Shown here: positions 63,660 to 64,000 of the stretch, piece after piece
Layout: each line of letters opens with the position of its first letter
Numbering within the stretch: position 1 is the stretch's first letter
Source: Chryseobacterium sp. Bi04
Lineage (GTDB): Bacteria > Bacteroidota > Bacteroidia > Flavobacteriales > Weeksellaceae
DNA: 64,000 bases
Reading direction: 5' to 3'
Assembly (NCBI RefSeq): GCF_918698085.1
Contig: NZ_CAKKLP010000004.1
Span: forward strand, 124,001 to 188,000
Position numbers and translations under genes: made by a program
The notes under the pieces: generated by a model
Told to the model about the DNA's origin: nothing
Databases searched by the model: none
What the model saw: the letters and a program-made list of their open reading frames with translations, nothing else

Positions 63660-64000
63660 ATGTACACAAATTTTTTTTCTTCTTTAATAGAAAAGAAGCG
63701 CCTAGCCATCGATGAGATCGAATATGAGAAAAGTATTTTATTTGATGTTTATACGCTTGTTCTTGTTTTTATTTTGATCAGTAACTTTTTATTGAACCTT
63801 ATTTTTCTTGAGGAACCTGTTTATGCAGCAATATTTTTGGGAATGGGGTTATGTATGTTCTGCACAATTTTTTTGTCAAACAAAATACGATTCAATAGAC
63901 ACGTACTGATGTTGCTCTTTATATTTTTGGGGGTTGTTATTTTTTATTGCGATACAGTAAGTGGGAGAGGGGTGATGAATTATTTAAGTTATATATCATT
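63660..64000 (+). CDS. N-terminal part of a membrane protein, runs off the window
   Basis: From the ATG at 63660 the frame is open to the end of the window: 113 codons starting MYTNFFSSLIEKKRLAIDEI. It has at least three membrane segments (LVLVFILISNFLLNLIFL, AAIFLGMGLCMFCTIFL, MLLFIFLGVVIFY), followed by DTVSGRGVMNYLSYIS. This resembles the membrane sensor part of Bacteroidota histidine kinases, but no kinase domain is in view. The 3' end is missing. Confidence 0.6.
   Translation, partial: MYTNFFSSLIEKKRLAIDEIEYEKSILFDVYTLVLVFILISNFLLNLIFLEEPVYAAIFLGMGLCMFCTIFLSNKIRFNRHVLMLLFIFLGVVIFYCDTVSGRGVMNYLSYIS

Overview
The window looks like a chromosomal segment from a low-GC member of the Bacteroidota, most likely Chryseobacterium or a close relative in the Weeksellaceae. 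The reasons are a SusC/SusD pair with a periplasmic-sensor hybrid regulator, many short secreted proteins with the 'MKK...Q(V)GI...LDVNGIERIRELPK' start and 'GMMxYDTTxK' end common in that genus, AT-rich intergenic DNA, promoters of the TAnnTTTG type, and frequent TTG starts. I see no rRNA, tRNA, CRISPR array, intact insertion sequence or prophage.

Layout. 1-5235: two TPR/membrane/AraC regulators (one cut by the window edge, one that has lost its TPR part) around a set of small exported proteins and lipoproteins. 5792-8977: an SDR oxidoreductase, a secreted surface protein, a broken second copy of it, and a pair of small helix-turn-helix genes. 9385-11853: a TetR-controlled SDR plus quinone-oxidoreductase operon with two visible palindromic operators. 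12372-15413: a methyltransferase, a serine hydrolase and an Hsp31/HchA-like protein. 15717-23748: a second copy of the helix-turn-helix pair, again downstream of surface proteins, one of them a 2065-residue repeat protein. 24118-30394: a basic secreted protein, a full-length TPR-AraC regulator, an NmrA-like/AraC pair, a Crp/Fnr regulator and a SnoaL-like protein. 30596-43139: a fructan or fructose utilisation locus (hybrid two-component sensor, MFS sugar porter, GH32, SusC, SusD, PfkB kinase).

43532-50760 is an all-minus-strand block with three membrane-anchored AraC regulators, each followed by an exported product: two penicillin-binding-type serine hydrolases and one beta-barrel protein. 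The two hydrolase promoters share a 13-bp element at almost the same distance from their -7 boxes. 51088-55787: a CREST/ceramidase-like membrane protein, a lipoprotein, three GNAT acetyltransferases in a row and a LysR regulator, with several dispersed intergenic repeats. 55998-60845: an exported PIG-L deacetylase, a 34-residue membrane peptide, a sodium/solute symporter and a DUF2911 protein in one tight operon. 60988-64000: the fourth TPR-AraC regulator, a CT microsatellite, a short surface protein and the start of a membrane protein that runs off the window.

How the parts fit. Most of the window serves the cell surface: exported proteins of unknown role, paired with one-component or hybrid regulators that pass through the inner membrane. 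The points most worth following are the repeated 'surface protein plus HTH pair' module, the 'membrane AraC plus serine hydrolase' modules with their shared upstream element, and the tiny membrane gene locked between the deacetylase and the symporter.
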